Positions 5,297-5,471 of a stretch of DNA of 5,471 nucleotides are shown one piece after another; the stretch's first letter is position 1, and each line of letters opens with the position of its first letter. Position numbers and translations under genes: made by a program. The DNA comes from Acidobacteriota bacterium (lineage in GTDB: Bacteria; Acidobacteriota; Terriglobia; Terriglobales; Acidobacteriaceae), in the NCBI GenBank assembly GCA_021810735.1, contig JAJZIF010000297.1, positions 1-5,471 on the forward strand, in the 5' to 3' direction. Below the pieces are notes generated by a model. It saw nothing but the letters and a program-made list of their open reading frames with translations. It was not told the origin of the DNA and searched no databases.

Positions 5297-5471
5297 ATGG
5301 GATGGCACAATAGATTGCAGATTCGGCTTTCGCGGCAGGAGCGGCAGCAGATCGACGAGTTGCTGAGCGGCGGAGTACAGCCAGTGCGGGTGGTGATTCG
5401 AGCGCTGGTGCTTCGCCAGATGGATGATGGCCGGTCAACAGTGGAGGCCGGAGCCGGAGTGGGCGCCTCGG
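5297..5471 (+). CDS. IS630-like transposase, N-terminal 58 residues, runs off the right edge
   Basis: The frame starts MGWHNRLQIRLSRQERQQID and continues ELLSGGVQPVRVVIRALVLR, then QMDDGRSTVEAGAGVGAS at the window end. This resembles the N-terminal helix-turn-helix region of IS630-family transposases and related HTH proteins, whose pattern is xRLSxxERxxLexLlxxGxxpvRxxxRAxiLLxxdxGxsxxeIAxxlGvS. The catalytic DDE domain would lie to the right, out of view. The start at ATG 5297 is the first in-frame one; a purine-rich GGAAG lies too close to be an ideal SD, so another start is possible. It could instead be a stand-alone HTH gene. The alanine-glycine run where IAxxLG is expected (EAGAGVGAS) is slightly unusual. 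Confidence 0.65.
   Translation, partial: MGWHNRLQIRLSRQERQQIDELLSGGVQPVRVVIRALVLRQMDDGRSTVEAGAGVGAS

Noticed and set aside
1..5471. CRISPR arrays, tRNA or rRNA genes
   Set aside because: No regularly spaced direct repeats, no cloverleaf with a T-loop (GGTTCGAATCC-like) and no rRNA-like blocks were seen on either strand.

Overview
The window looks like a piece of a chromosome from a free-living, moderately GC-rich Gram-negative bacterium. Acidobacteriota is my best guess, from the general style of the genes and the outer-membrane barrel protein, but nothing here fixes the phylum. It falls into two unlike halves.

Left half (1 to about 3355, all genes on the minus strand). Transcription runs from right to left. 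Three genes lie almost end to end: a small secreted and membrane-anchored protein resembling the PA2779 family (3351-2932), a C39-like cysteine peptidase with a signal peptide resembling the PA2778 family (2929-2384), and a 555-residue protein joining TPR repeats, a POTRA-like segment and an Omp85/TpsB-type outer-membrane barrel (2370-703). The spacing is 2 bp and then 13 bp, so they very likely form one operon. After a gap of about 220 bp comes the N-terminal third of urocanase, hutU (484 to beyond position 1), the second enzyme of histidine degradation. The most interesting candidate system here is the three-gene set: an envelope peptidase, a small TM-anchored partner and an outer-membrane pore with TPRs. 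In the known PA2778 proteins the TPRs follow the peptidase in the same chain; here they appear fused to a barrel instead.

Middle (about 3463-4535). No intact gene is visible. There is a roughly 285 bp stretch without a recognisable gene, then a truncated IS3-family orfA with its probable left end, about 175 bp of unrecognised sequence, a 50-codon scrap of an IS256-family transposase, and what looks like the 5' end of a group II intron on the minus strand. This is a graveyard of three element types.

Right half (4536-5471). An intact plus-strand gene (4549-5223) encodes a 224-residue heme-oxygenase-like diiron (HDO) protein with a complete-looking set of metal ligands. Its ribosome binding site directly abuts the intron remnant. 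It is more AT-rich than the left half, at least in the stretch I counted, and is followed by the start of an IS630-like transposase that runs off the window. It looks like a cargo gene stranded between mobile elements. No tRNA, rRNA or CRISPR array was seen.
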